Shown here piece by piece: positions 36,070-45,260 of a stretch of DNA of 64,000 bases. How positions within the stretch are numbered: the stretch's first letter is position 1; every line of letters begins with the position of its first letter. The notes under the pieces were generated by a model. The model was not told the DNA's origin. It made no database searches and saw only the letters and a list, made by a program, of their open reading frames with translations. The position numbers and the translations under genes were made by a program. Origin of the DNA: Streptomyces katrae (GTDB taxonomy: Bacteria > Actinomycetota > Actinomycetes > Streptomycetales > Streptomycetaceae); the NCBI RefSeq assembly GCF_000717655.1, contig NZ_JNZY01000031.1:18416-82415 (forward strand), given 5' to 3'.

Positions 36070-37006
36070 CCTGACAGCGCGCGGAGAGGGCTCCGCGGGT
36101 GACGTGCTCGGCACGTACCTGCGGGCCCAGGCCACCGCCTTCCTGCGCGGGCTCCGCCTCCACGAGGAGAGCGGGGCCGACGCCGCGGAGAGCGGCGATG
36201 CGGCGCGCAGCCTGCGGGGGGCTGCGCGCCGGATCAGCGGGTCCCTGACCACCTTCCGGGTGGTGACCGAGTCCTCCTGGGCCGACGGGCTGCGCACCGA
36301 ACTGGTGTGGCTGTCCTCGACCCTGGCGGACGAGCACGCGTACGCCGCCCGGCTGACCCGGCTGCTGGACGCCCTGCACCGGCTGTCGGGCTCGCCGGAC
36401 GTGCCCGCGCCCCGCGGCGCCTCGGGTGCGCTGACGGTGGGCTCGGCGCGGGCGGCCGCCCTGCTCGAGCGGCAGCTGACGCTGGCCCGGACCCGCGCCC
36501 ACTCGGCGACCCTGCAGGCGCTCGGCTCGTCCCGGTTCCACGCGGTCGCGGACGCGGTGGCGGTCCTGGCCTCCGAGGTGCCGCTGGACCCGGCCGCGGC
36601 CCGGGGGCGGGTCGACGAGGTCCTGGTCCCGCTGGCGGAGGTGGCCCGGACCCGGCTGGCGACGGCCGTCTCGGCGCTGCCGCATGCCGCCGAGGCCCAC
36701 CCGTACGACCCGGACCAGGACGGCTGCTGGCACGAGGTGCGCCGACTGCTGCGGGTCCACCGCTACGCCCGGGAGGCCCTGGGCGAGGACGTGGCCCGGC
36801 TGGCGGTGGCCGGCGACGCCCTGGACCGCCACCGCGACGCCGCCGAGGCCGCGGCCGCCTCGGCGACGGCGGCCCGCACCCCGCGGATCGCCCCGGCGAC
36901 GGCGTACGCGCTGGGGGTGCTGCACGCGGACCAACGCCACGAGGTGGAAGCGGCCCGGTTCAGGTTCCAGGACCTGTGGCAGCCTGCGGCGGCCCCCGCC
37001 GTCTGA
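36050..37006 (+). CDS. CHAD-domain protein
   Basis: A 318-residue helical protein with the conserved histidine and basic helices typical of CHAD ([53 protein letters not shown]). CHAD domains bind inorganic polyphosphate. Its first 20 bases lie inside the end of ppk in another frame, so the two are made from one transcript. The function may be to bind or scaffold polyphosphate made by the kinase. Confidence 0.9.
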   Translation: MALPNHDLTARGEGSAGDVLGTYLRAQATAFLRGLRLHEESGADAAESGDAARSLRGAARRISGSLTTFRVVTESSWADGLRTELVWLSSTLADEHAYAARLTRLLDALHRLSGSPDVPAPRGASGALTVGSARAAALLERQLTLARTRAHSATLQALGSSRFHAVADAVAVLASEVPLDPAAARGRVDEVLVPLAEVARTRLATAVSALPHAAEAHPYDPDQDGCWHEVRRLLRVHRYAREALGEDVARLAVAGDALDRHRDAAEAAAASATAARTPRIAPATAYALGVLHADQRHEVEAARFRFQDLWQPAAAPAV

Positions 37007-37113
37007 CCGAACGGAATCAGCCACCCTCGGGCGGTCACATAACGGTAACGGCGGGACAACGGCGGATGACACTGCAGCGCAAACCCGCCCCTCCACACCA
37101 GGCCGTCCGCCAT

Positions 37114-37157
37114 GGTTCACCGTCCGTTCATTTGCCCCGGTCGGCCACTTCACCTGA
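37114..37157 (+). promoter_or_regulatory. PHO boxes upstream of pstS
   Basis: 11-base direct repeats with G(G/T)TCA cores: GGTTCACCGTC (37114-37124), CGTTCATTTGC (37125-37135), a weak unit (37136-37146) and ACTTCACCTGA (37147-37157). This is the known form of the PhoP binding site in Streptomyces. A possible -10 TAATTT follows at 37164-37169. It implies induction of pst under phosphate limitation. Confidence 0.85.
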
Positions 37158-37292
37158 TCTGCCTAATTTCAGTGGTGCACGGAGCGCGTCGCGGACCGGA
37201 ACGAGCGGCACGTCGTGCAACCGACGTAGTCCTCTTCGCACGCCGCCCCGATACAGAAAGCGGCCGGCGGCTTCTGGAAGGAACACCCGAAA

Positions 37293-38429
37293 GTGAAGCT
37301 TCAGCGCAAGAACATGCTTCGTGCCTCCGCCCTCGGGGCGCTCGTCGTGTCCGGCGCCCTGGTCCTCACGGCGTGCGGCTCGGACGACAACACGAAGGAT
37401 GGCGGCGCCAGCGGCAAGCCGTCGGCCGCCGCCGCGGGCGACATCAAGTGCGACGACGCCAAGGGCAAGCTCCTGGCCTCCGGCTCCTCCGCCCAGAAGA
37501 ACGCCGTGGACCTGTGGGTCAAGGCCTACATGGCCGCCTGCCCCGGCGTCGAGGTCAACTACAAGTCCTCCTCCTCCGGTGAGGGCATCGTCGCCTTCAA
37601 CCAGGGCACCGTCGGTTTCGCCGGCTCGGACTCGGCGCTGAAGCCCGAGGCGGTGGAAGAGTCGAAGAAGGTCTGCACCGGCGGTCAGGGCATCGACCTG
37701 CCGATGGTCGGCGGCCCGATCGCGCTCGGCTTCAACGTCGCCGGCGTGGACAAGCTGAACCTGGACGCCGCCACGATCGCCAACATCTTCAACGACAAGA
37801 TCAAGAAGTGGGACGACGAGGCGATCAAGAAGCTGAACCCCGGCGTCACGCTTCCCTCCACCGCGATCCAGCACTTCCACCGCTCCGAGGACTCGGGCAC
37901 CACCGAGAACCTCGGCAAGTACCTCAAGGCCGCCGCTCCCGAGGCCTGGACGTACGAAGCCGCGAAGAAGTGGCCGGCCCCGGGCGGCCTCGGCGCCAGC
38001 GGCTCCGCGGGTGTCGCCACCCAGGTCAAGCAGGTGGACGGCTCCATCGGTTACTTCGAGCTCTCCTACGCCAGCGCCCAGGGCATCAAGACGGTCGACC
38101 TGAACACGGGCGCCGCCGCTCCGGTCAAGGCCTCCGCCGACAACGCCTCCAAGGCCATCGCCGCCGCCAAGATCGCCGGGACCGGCTCGGACCTGGCTCT
38201 TAAGCTTGACTACACCACCAAGGCCGAGGGTGCCTACCCGATCGTCCTGGTGACGTACGAGGTCGTCTGCGACAAGGGCAACAAGCCCGAGACGCTCGCC
38301 ACCGTCAAGTCCTTCCTGAACTACACCGCCTCGGACGCGGGTCAGAAGGTTCTCTCCGAGAACGGCTACGCGCCCATCCCGGCCGAGATCAACACCAAGG
38401 TCCGCGAAGTCATCAAGTCGCTGTCCTGA
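37293..38429 (+). CDS. pstS: phosphate-binding lipoprotein PstS
   Basis: A 378-residue extracytoplasmic lipoprotein that captures phosphate for the Pst transporter. The signal ends with lipobox LTAC, with the lipidated Cys at about residue 28, then a Ser/Gly-rich linker. Motifs of the family are visible: LLASGSSAQKNAV, VGFAGSDSAL, HRSEDSGTTENL and GVATQVKQVDGSIGYFE. It starts at GTG after GGAAGGAA. A strong hairpin (38446-38475) follows it, before pstC, in keeping with a higher level of pstS transcript. Confidence 0.96.
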   Translation: MKLQRKNMLRASALGALVVSGALVLTACGSDDNTKDGGASGKPSAAAAGDIKCDDAKGKLLASGSSAQKNAVDLWVKAYMAACPGVEVNYKSSSSGEGIVAFNQGTVGFAGSDSALKPEAVEESKKVCTGGQGIDLPMVGGPIALGFNVAGVDKLNLDAATIANIFNDKIKKWDDEAIKKLNPGVTLPSTAIQHFHRSEDSGTTENLGKYLKAAAPEAWTYEAAKKWPAPGGLGASGSAGVATQVKQVDGSIGYFELSYASAQGIKTVDLNTGAAAPVKASADNASKAIAAAKIAGTGSDLALKLDYTTKAEGAYPIVLVTYEVVCDKGNKPETLATVKSFLNYTASDAGQKVLSENGYAPIPAEINTKVREVIKSLS

Positions 38430-38445
38430 TCACTGAACCCCAGGT

Positions 38446-38475
38446 GCCGGGCAGCTCCCGTCCGAGCTGCCCGGC
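38446..38475 (+). terminator. Hairpin between pstS and pstC
   Basis: GCCGGGCAGCT (38446-38456) and AGCTGCCCGGC (38465-38475) form a perfect 11-bp stem with an eight-base loop, 17 bases after the pstS stop. It lacks a T-run. It probably acts as a partial terminator or a 3'-end stabiliser that lets pstS be more abundant than pstCAB. Confidence 0.7.
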
Positions 38476-38555
38476 CTCCGGGGCCCTCCCCTCCACCCAG
38501 GGGATCCGGTGCACCGCCGCCAGGGGGTCTTCCCCCCACCCAGACCGGAAAGACC

Positions 38556-39545
38556 ATGGCTTCCACCACACCCACCCAGATAGACCAGGCTCCGCCTGTC
38601 TCCAAGAGCGCGAGGTCCACCGGTCGTGCCGGTGACAAGATCTTCGCCGGGCTGTCCAAGGGCTCCGGCATCCTGCTCCTGGTGATCATGGCGTCGATCG
38701 CCCTCTTCCTCACCTACCGTGCCTCGATCGCCCTGTCGAAGAACGAGGGCAACTTCCTCACCACCTTCGACTGGAACGCGTCGGCCAACCCGCCCGTCTT
38801 CGGCATCGCCGTCCTGCTTTTCGGCACCGTCGTCAGCTCGATCATCGCGATGGCCATCGCGGTTCCGATCGCTGTCGGCATCGCCCTCTTCATCTCGCAC
38901 TACGCGCCGCGCAGGCTGGCCGCCCCCCTCGCGTACGTGGTCGACCTGCTCGCCGCCGTGCCGTCGATCATCTACGGCATCTGGGGCGCGCTCTTCCTCG
39001 TCCCGCAGCTCGGGGGCCTGAACCTCTGGCTCGACGAGTACATGGGCTGGACCTACGTCTTCGACAAGACCCAGGTCGGCGTCGCGCGCTCCCTCTTCAC
39101 CGTCGGCATCCTGCTCGCGATCATGATCCTCCCGATCGTGACCAGCGTCAGCCGCGAGGTCTTCCTGCAGGTCCCGCGCATGAACGAGGAGGCCGCCCTG
39201 GCCCTCGGCGCGACCCGCTGGGAGGTCATCCGCATGTCGGTGCTGCCCTTCGGCCGCTCCGGCGTCATCTCCGCCTCGATGCTCGGCCTCGGCCGCGCCC
39301 TCGGCGAGACCATGGCCGTCGCCACGGTCCTCTCCCCGAGCTTCCTGATCAACGGCCACATCCTGGACCCCGGCGGCGGCACGTTCGCCCAGAACATCGC
39401 CGCGAAGTTCGACGAGGCCAACGAGTTCGGCCGCGACGCGCTGATCGCCTCCGGTCTCGTGCTCTTCCTGCTCACCCTGCTGGTCAACGGCGCGGCCCGG
39501 CTGATCATCGCCCGACGCAAGGACTTCTCGGGGGCGAACGCCTGA
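38556..39545 (+). CDS. pstC: phosphate ABC transporter permease PstC
   Basis: A 329-residue inner-membrane permease with six membrane helices (ILLLVIMASIALFLTYRA and others) and the EAA loop around EEAALALGATRWEVIRMSVLPFGR, which contacts PstB. Its stop overlaps the pstA start as TGATGA. The ATG has GGAAAG upstream. It forms the transmembrane channel with PstA. Confidence 0.95.
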   Translation: MASTTPTQIDQAPPVSKSARSTGRAGDKIFAGLSKGSGILLLVIMASIALFLTYRASIALSKNEGNFLTTFDWNASANPPVFGIAVLLFGTVVSSIIAMAIAVPIAVGIALFISHYAPRRLAAPLAYVVDLLAAVPSIIYGIWGALFLVPQLGGLNLWLDEYMGWTYVFDKTQVGVARSLFTVGILLAIMILPIVTSVSREVFLQVPRMNEEAALALGATRWEVIRMSVLPFGRSGVISASMLGLGRALGETMAVATVLSPSFLINGHILDPGGGTFAQNIAAKFDEANEFGRDALIASGLVLFLLTLLVNGAARLIIARRKDFSGANA

Positions 39546-40627
39546 TGAGCCACGCACTCCAGGACCAGCGCCCCACCGGGGCCCGCACGTCCGTAGCCCC
39601 CGCCGGCCTCACCCGCGGCGGCCTGCCCCGCTGGGCGCCGGCCGCCATCGCCGCCCTCTCGATCGCCCTCGGCTGCGGCATCGGCGTCGTCGCCGACCTC
39701 CACAGCAAGATCCAGTGGGGCCTGATCGCCTCGATCCTGTTCGTCGCGATCACGTACACCGCCAGCGCGATCGTCGAGAACCGCCGCCAGGCCAAGGACC
39801 GCGTCGCGACCTCCCTCGTGTGGGTCTGCTTCGTCCTCGCCGTCATCCCGCTGCTCTCGCTGATCTGGACCACCATCAGCCGCGGTATGGAAGCCCTCTC
39901 CGGGGACTTCCTCAGCCACTCGATGAACGGCGTCACCAGCTTCGAGGAGGGCGGCGGCGTCTACCACGCGCTGCTCGGCACCATCGAGCAGGTCGCCCTC
40001 GCCACCGCGATCGCCGCGCCGATCGGCCTGCTGACCGCCGTCTACCTCGTCGAGTACGGCAAGGGCCGGCTCGCCAAGGCCGTGACGTTCTTCGTCGACG
40101 TCATGACCGGCATCCCGTCCATCGTCGCGGGTCTGTTCATCCTGACGACCTGGAACCTGGCGCTCGGCTTCGGCCCGTCCGGCTTCGCCGGCGCCATGGC
40201 CCTGTCGATCCTGATGATGCCCGTCGTGGTCCGCTCCACCGAGGAGATGCTCAAGCTCGTCCCGAACGAGCTGCGCGAGGCCGCCCTCGCCCTCGGGGTG
40301 CCGAAGTGGCGCATGATCCTCAAGGTCGTGCTCCCCACCGCCATCGGCGGCATCGCGACCGGCGTCATGCTGGCCGTCGCCCGCATCGCCGGTGAGACCG
40401 CGCCGATCATGCTGCTGGTCTTCGGTACGCAGCTGATCAACGGCAACCCCTTCGAAGGTGCTCAGTCCTCGCTCCCGCTGTACATCTGGGAGCAGTACAA
40501 GGTCGGCAGTGACGCCTCCTACGACCGGGCCTGGGCCGCAGCGCTCGTCCTGATCGCCTTCGTCATGATCCTCAATCTGGTGGCCCGCGGCATCGCCCGC
40601 TGGAAGGCCCCGAAGACCGGTCGCTGA
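39545..40627 (+). CDS. pstA: phosphate ABC transporter permease PstA
   Basis: A 360-residue permease with an extra N-terminal pair of membrane helices before the usual six. The EAA loop is [20 protein letters not shown]. It partners PstC to form the channel. The ATG overlaps the pstC stop. It is followed by pstB after a short 28-base gap. Confidence 0.95.
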   Translation: MSHALQDQRPTGARTSVAPAGLTRGGLPRWAPAAIAALSIALGCGIGVVADLHSKIQWGLIASILFVAITYTASAIVENRRQAKDRVATSLVWVCFVLAVIPLLSLIWTTISRGMEALSGDFLSHSMNGVTSFEEGGGVYHALLGTIEQVALATAIAAPIGLLTAVYLVEYGKGRLAKAVTFFVDVMTGIPSIVAGLFILTTWNLALGFGPSGFAGAMALSILMMPVVVRSTEEMLKLVPNELREAALALGVPKWRMILKVVLPTAIGGIATGVMLAVARIAGETAPIMLLVFGTQLINGNPFEGAQSSLPLYIWEQYKVGSDASYDRAWAAALVLIAFVMILNLVARGIARWKAPKTGR

Positions 40628-40655
40628 CGCGACCAATGAAAGCGAAGTGACCCTC

Positions 40656-41432
40656 ATGGCGAAGCGAATCGACGTCAGCGGACTGTCCGCCTTCTACGGC
40701 GCCCACAAGGCCATCGATGACATCTCGATGACCGTGGAGCCCCGCTCCGTGACCGCCTTCATCGGCCCGTCCGGCTGCGGCAAGTCCACCTTCCTGCGCA
40801 CCTTGAACCGCATGCACGAGGTCACCCCCGGCGGCCGCGTCGAGGGCAAGGTGCTGCTGGACGACGAGAACCTGTACGGCGCCGGTGTCGACCCGGTCGC
40901 GGTCCGCCGCACCGTGGGCATGGTCTTCCAGCGCCCGAACCCCTTCCCCACCATGTCGATATTCGACAACGTGGCGGCGGGCCTGCGCCTCAACGGCAGC
41001 TTCAAGAAGTCCGAGCTCGCGGACATCGTGGAGCGGTCCCTGAAGGGCGCCAACCTCTGGAACGAGGTCAAGGACCGCCTGAACAAGCCGGGCTCCGGCC
41101 TCTCCGGCGGCCAGCAGCAGCGTCTGTGCATCGCCCGCGCCATCGCGGTCGAGCCGCAGGTCCTGCTGATGGACGAGCCCTGCTCGGCCCTGGACCCGAT
41201 CTCCACCCTCGCGATCGAGGACCTGATCGGCGAGCTCAAGGAGCGCTTCACGATCGTCATCGTGACGCACAACATGCAGCAGGCCGCCCGCGTCTCCGAC
41301 CGGACCGCCTTCTTCAACCTCTCGGCGGTCGGCCAGCCCGGCAAGCTCGTCGAGATCGACGACACGGACCGGATCTTCTCGAACCCGTCCGTGCAGGCGA
41401 CCGAGGACTACATCTCGGGCCGCTTCGGCTGA
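40656..41432 (+). CDS. pstB: phosphate ABC transporter ATPase PstB
   Basis: A 258-residue ABC ATPase that powers phosphate import. Walker [13 protein letters not shown]-loop VFQRPNPFP, signature LSGGQQQRL, Walker [13 protein letters not shown] and switch histidine in [10 protein letters not shown] are all present. The ATG at 40656 matches the family's usual start (AKRIDVSGL); a GTG three codons before is also open. No phoU follows directly; a strong terminator does. Confidence 0.96.
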   Translation: MAKRIDVSGLSAFYGAHKAIDDISMTVEPRSVTAFIGPSGCGKSTFLRTLNRMHEVTPGGRVEGKVLLDDENLYGAGVDPVAVRRTVGMVFQRPNPFPTMSIFDNVAAGLRLNGSFKKSELADIVERSLKGANLWNEVKDRLNKPGSGLSGGQQQRLCIARAIAVEPQVLLMDEPCSALDPISTLAIEDLIGELKERFTIVIVTHNMQQAARVSDRTAFFNLSAVGQPGKLVEIDDTDRIFSNPSVQATEDYISGRFG

Positions 41433-41502
41433 ACCGGAGCCCCTCGGATGTGAACACGTCCTGCGGTGCTGCATGGCGGTGCCACCGCAAGGCGAAAGAA
41501 AA

Positions 41503-41536
41503 GGGCCGGCTCCCCCTGGGTGGGGGGAGCCGGCCC
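41503..41536 (+). terminator. Terminator after pstB
   Basis: GGGCCGGCTCCCCC (41503-41516) and GGGGGAGCCGGCCC (41523-41536) form a perfect 14-bp stem with a six-base loop. It ends the pst operon and lies near the stop of the beta-helix gene on the other strand. Confidence 0.85.
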
Positions 41537-41567
41537 GACTTCGTTCCCGGGCGCCGGGGCCCGTGGA

Positions 41568-42593
41568 TCAGTCCTCGTCGCCGCGGTCGCCGTCAGGGCG
41601 GGCCGGCGGGGCCGACACGGTCCCCGGCCGGGCGACGAGCGAGTCGGTGCAGTTGGGGATGGCTCCGGCCGGAGCGCAGTTGTCCGGGTGGTTGTTCTCC
41701 ACGGTGGTGCGGGTCAGGGTCACCGCGCCGCCTTCGGTGCGGATGCCGCCGCCGCTTCCGGGACCACCGCTGGCGGTGTTGTCATGCACCTTGGAGTCGC
41801 GCAGTGTGGCCGTGGCGTCCTCATCGAGGCTGATGCCGCCGCCCTGCAGGGTCGCCAGGTTGTAGCGCACCTTGGTGTTGACGAGTGTCAGCGTGGTGCC
41901 GGATCCGACGTTGCGGATGCCTCCCCCTCGGACGGCGCTGTTGTGCTCCACCACGGACCGGGTCAGAGTCGCCGTGGCGCTGTTGAACAGGGCGCCTCCG
42001 TTGCCGGTGGTGGCGGTGTTGTCCTGCAGCCTGGAGTCGGTCACGGTCAGCGTGCCGACGAGGTTGTCGATGCCGCCGCCGAAGCCGCTGGCGGTGTTGT
42101 GGCGCACCGTGGAGTGATCGAGATTCACCGTGCCGTTGCCCTGGTTGCTGATGCCGCCTCCATTGGCGGAGGTGTTCTCGCTGATCTCGGAGCGGGCCAC
42201 CGTCACCGTGGCGCCGAGATTGTTGATGCCGCCGCCCTCGGTGCTCGAACGGCCGCCGATGATCCTCAGCTTCTCCAGCTTCACCCGCACCCCCGCCCCG
42301 CTGACGGTCAGCGTGCTGCCGGCCTGGTTGCCGTCGAGGACCGCGTCCGCGTCCTGCCCACTGGTCAGGGTCAGGTTCTTGGTGATGGTGAAGGGGCCCA
42401 CGCAGTGCCCGGACAGCCGCAGGGTGGCACCCGCCGCCGCGTTGTTGATCGCGGTCTGCAGGCTCTGGCTGGAACAGCGGACCGTGATGCCCTCCGTGGC
42501 GTGCGACGGGGCCGCACCGACCAGTCCGGCCAGGCCCACCCCCATCGCCGTGGCCGCGACCGTGATGAGCTGCCCCGAGCGGACTGTGCGCAT
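41568..42593 (-). CDS. secreted right-handed beta-helix protein
   Basis: A 341-residue exported protein. Signal peptide (residues 1-34, ending SHA), then about ten beta-helix turns with repeats such as GGGINNLGATVTVARSEISE, NTASGFGGGIDNL and NTATTGNGGALFNS. The repeats have regular Gly-Gly-Gly and Asn ladder positions. The tail is Pro/Asp-rich. Such folds bind or cut polysaccharides or act as adhesins; no catalytic triad is obvious. GACAGGAGA precedes the ATG. It sits between the two phosphate transport systems. Confidence 0.88.
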   Translation of the reverse strand: MRTVRSGQLITVAATAMGVGLAGLVGAAPSHATEGITVRCSSQSLQTAINNAAAGATLRLSGHCVGPFTITKNLTLTSGQDADAVLDGNQAGSTLTVSGAGVRVKLEKLRIIGGRSSTEGGGINNLGATVTVARSEISENTSANGGGISNQGNGTVNLDHSTVRHNTASGFGGGIDNLVGTLTVTDSRLQDNTATTGNGGALFNSATATLTRSVVEHNSAVRGGGIRNVGSGTTLTLVNTKVRYNLATLQGGGISLDEDATATLRDSKVHDNTASGGPGSGGGIRTEGGAVTLTRTTVENNHPDNCAPAGAIPNCTDSLVARPGTVSAPPARPDGDRGDED

Positions 42594-42747
42594 GCCTGTT
42601 CTCCTGTCCTCGTGTGCCTGACGGAGGCTCACGCTAGGCAGCAGGGACCACGATGGCCGGTGACAGTCCGCAGGGGTCCCCCGGATGACCGAGCGGTGTG
42701 CGCCGAAAGGCGGGCGGCATCAGGGGGACGCCCTGGCAGGGGGCCGG

Positions 42748-43746
42748 CTAGACGAAGGCCAGGTCGACGATCCAGAAGCTGAGCGCGGCGACCAGCGCCG
42801 CGGCCGGCATGGTGATGAACCAGCCCATGACGATGTTCTTGGCGACGCCCCAGCGGACCGCGTTGACCCGCTTGGTCGCGCCCACGCCCATGATCGCCGA
42901 GGTGATCACGTGGGTCGTGGAGATCGGCGCGTGGAACAGGAACGCCGAGCCGAACATGATCGAGGCGCCGGTGGTCTCGGCGGCGAAGCCCTGCGGCGGG
43001 TCCAGCTCGATGATCTTGCGGCCCAGGGTGCGCATGATGCGCCAGCCGCCCGCGTAGGTACCGAGCGACAGCATCACGGCGCACGCGAGCTTGACCCAGA
43101 CCGGGATCGCGTCGCCGTTCTCCTGCACATCGGCGATGACCAGGGCCATCATCACGATGCCCATCGTCTTCTGCGCGTCCTGCAGGCCGTGGCCGAGGGC
43201 CATGCCGGCCGCCGAGACCGTCTGCGCGATACGGAAACCGCGCTTGGCCTTGTGCGGGTTGGCCCGGCGGAACATCCACAGGATGGCGACCATCACCAGA
43301 TAGCCGACGACCAGGCCGACGACCGGTGAGACGAACATCGGGATGACGACCTTGTCGACCACTCCCGACCAGATGACCTCGGTGCCGCCGGCCAGCGCCG
43401 CGCCCACCATGCCGCCGAACAGCGCGTGCGAGGAGGACGAGGGCAGCCCGAAGTACCAGGTGATCAGGTTCCACACGATCGCGCCGACCAGCGCCGCGAA
43501 GAGGATCCACATGCCCCGGTTGCCCTGGGGCGTCTCGATCAGGCCCTCGCTGACCGTCTTGGCGACGCCGCTGCCCAGGAAGGCACCGGCGAGGTTCATC
43601 ACCGCGGCCATCGCGAGGGCGGCGCGCGGGGTCAGCGCGCGGGTCGAGACCGAGGTCGCGATCGCGTTCGCCGAGTCGTGGAAACCGTTGGTGTACGTGA
43701 AACCGAGCGCGACACCGATGGTCACGATCAGAGCGAAGGTGTCCAC
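42748..43746 (-). CDS. pitH: low-affinity phosphate transporter Pit
   Basis: A 332-residue membrane transporter with about ten helices and the paired signature of PiT: GFHDSANAIATSVSTRAL at the N-terminus and FGSAFLFHAPISTTHVITSA at the C-terminus. It takes up phosphate with a cation. GTG start at 43746. It is five bases after a DUF47 (PhoU-like) gene, which is its usual partner and regulator. Confidence 0.94.
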   Translation of the reverse strand: MDTFALIVTIGVALGFTYTNGFHDSANAIATSVSTRALTPRAALAMAAVMNLAGAFLGSGVAKTVSEGLIETPQGNRGMWILFAALVGAIVWNLITWYFGLPSSSSHALFGGMVGAALAGGTEVIWSGVVDKVVIPMFVSPVVGLVVGYLVMVAILWMFRRANPHKAKRGFRIAQTVSAAGMALGHGLQDAQKTMGIVMMALVIADVQENGDAIPVWVKLACAVMLSLGTYAGGWRIMRTLGRKIIELDPPQGFAAETTGASIMFGSAFLFHAPISTTHVITSAIMGVGATKRVNAVRWGVAKNIVMGWFITMPAAALVAALSFWIVDLAFV

Positions 43747-43751
43747 GAGGT

Positions 43752-44372
43752 TCAGGACTCCTTGACCGCGATGGTCTCCACCGTGTTCGCGACGTGCTCG
43801 AACGCGTCGGCCGCCTCTTCGAGCACGTCGACGATCTGCTTGAGCTTCAGCACCTCGATGGCGTCGTACTTGCCGTTGAAGAGCTGTGCGAGCAGCTTGC
43901 GGTGGATCTGGTCGGCCTGGTTCTCGAGGCGGTTGACCTCGATCCAGTACTCGGTCAGGTTGTCCATCGTCCGCAGGTGCGGCATCGCCTCGGCGGTCAG
44001 CTCGGCCGCCCGCGCCAGCACCTCGATCTGCTGCTCGACACCCTTGGGGAGCTCCTCGACCTGGTAGAGGACGACCAGGTCGACGGCCTCCTCCATGAAG
44101 TCCATGATGTCGTCGAGCGACGACGCCAGGTTGTAGATGTCCTCGCGGTCGAACGGCGTGATGAAGGAGGAGTTCAGCTGGTGGAAGATCGCGTGAGTGG
44201 CGTCGTCCCCCGCGTGCTCGGCTGCCCGCATCCGCTCCGCGATCTCGGCCCGGGCGGAGGAGTCCGCTCCGAGCAGTTCCATGAGGAGCTTGGAGCCCGT
44301 GACGATGTTGTCCGCGGATGCGGCGAACATGTCGTAGAAGCTCGTCTCCCTGGGGGTCAGACGAAATCGCAC
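43752..44372 (-). CDS. DUF47 PhoU-like regulator of Pit
   Basis: A 206-residue helical protein with two PhoU-like bundles and conserved metal-binding D/E motifs (DIMDFMEEAVDLVVLY, LENQADQIHRKLLAQ). DUF47 proteins are genetically linked to pit in many bacteria and modulate its activity. GTG start after GAGGA. The pit gene starts five bases after its stop. Confidence 0.92.
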   Translation of the reverse strand: MRFRLTPRETSFYDMFAASADNIVTGSKLLMELLGADSSARAEIAERMRAAEHAGDDATHAIFHQLNSSFITPFDREDIYNLASSLDDIMDFMEEAVDLVVLYQVEELPKGVEQQIEVLARAAELTAEAMPHLRTMDNLTEYWIEVNRLENQADQIHRKLLAQLFNGKYDAIEVLKLKQIVDVLEEAADAFEHVANTVETIAVKES

Positions 44373-44528
44373 GTGAGGTCCTCGGGCTGCATTGGATTCG
44401 GTCAGGCTGATGCTAGGCGCATCCCCCGGCCACGGCTAACCGGCGGTTCCGGGCGGTTCCCCAGTGTCCTCCATCAGGCAGAGTGAGGACCACGGGCCCC
44501 TGCCCCTTCGCCCGGGGCCCGGTACCCT

Positions 44529-44545
44529 ATACCCATGAGGGGTAT
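44529..44545 (+). promoter_or_regulatory. CsoR-type operator
   Basis: ATACCC (44529-44534), five bases, GGGTAT (44540-44545) is a palindrome of the form bound by CsoR copper sensors. It lies 35-50 bases upstream of the csoR start, fitting autorepression relieved by Cu(I). Further CCCCT and ACCCT half-sites flank it. Confidence 0.75.
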
Positions 44546-44579
44546 GTACACCCCTCAGGTCCGGACCACGGGAGGACGC

Positions 44580-44918
44580 ATGACTGCCATCGAGGCGGAA
44601 GGCTCCGGAGCCGACGTCGCCGCCACCGCCGGCGCGGTGCACGGCTACCACCACCAGAAGGACGAGCACCTCAAGCGGCTGCGCCGGATCGAGGGCCAGA
44701 TCCGGGGTCTGCAGCGGCTCGTCGACGAGGACGTCTACTGCATCGACATACTCACCCAGGTCTCGGCGAGCACGAAGGCCCTCCAGTCCTTCGCGCTCCA
44801 GCTGCTCGAGGAGCACCTGCGGCACTGCGTCGCCGACGCGGCCGTCAAGGGCGGGGACGAGATCGACGCCAAGGTCGAGGAAGCGACGAAGGCCATCGCG
44901 CGCCTGCTGCGCACCTGA
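44580..44918 (+). CDS. csoR: CsoR-family copper-sensing repressor
   Basis: A 112-residue helical repressor. The Cu(I)-binding Cys-His-Cys set is present: Cys in EDVYCIDILTQ, His and Cys in LLEEHLRHCV. The basic helix HHQKDEHLKRLRRIEGQIRG binds DNA. It starts at ATG 44580 with GGGAGGACGC upstream. No copper exporter or chaperone is adjacent, so it acts on remote targets as well as itself. Confidence 0.92.
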   Translation: MTAIEAEGSGADVAATAGAVHGYHHQKDEHLKRLRRIEGQIRGLQRLVDEDVYCIDILTQVSASTKALQSFALQLLEEHLRHCVADAAVKGGDEIDAKVEEATKAIARLLRT

Positions 44919-44945
44919 GCCCTCCGGCCCGCGCTGCGGATGCGG

Positions 44946-45098
44946 CTACAGCCCGAGACCCATCAGGACCTCGTCGATCCGGTCCTGGCTGAGCCGCTCC
45001 TCGTCCGCCGCGGAGGCCGCGATGATCAGTTCGCCGCACAGCTCGATCTCGGCGAGCGCCACGTGGTCCTGCACCGTCGTACCGCCAGCGGGAGTCAC
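44946..45098 (-). CDS. 50-residue acidic small protein
   Basis: Convergent to csoR. Starts at GTG 45098 eight bases after GAGG; a GTG at 45107 is in frame but too close to the site. The sequence TTVQDHVALAEIELCGELII then AASAADEERLSQDRIDEVL is helical and acidic, with one cysteine. I recall similar ALAEIEL...DRIDEVL small proteins being widespread in Streptomyces. Function unknown. Confidence 0.7.
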   Translation of the reverse strand: MTPAGGTTVQDHVALAEIELCGELIIAASAADEERLSQDRIDEVLMGLGL

Positions 45099-45260
45099 GC
45101 GTGTCACCTCAATCTGCCGTCATCGGTCATCGGGCCATCGGTCGTCGACGCTCGATTTCTCAGCGTAGGGAGGACGGGGCGCTGTGCGCATGACACGGAT
45201 GGACCATTTCCGGATACCGGGCCATGGCCCGATCGCGCCGCCCCGGGACCGTCCGGCCGG

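Noticed and set aside
33694..36297. 867-codon open frame antisense to ppk
   Set aside because: A GC-codon shadow of ppk: no homologous domain, no RBS, composition typical of antisense frames.
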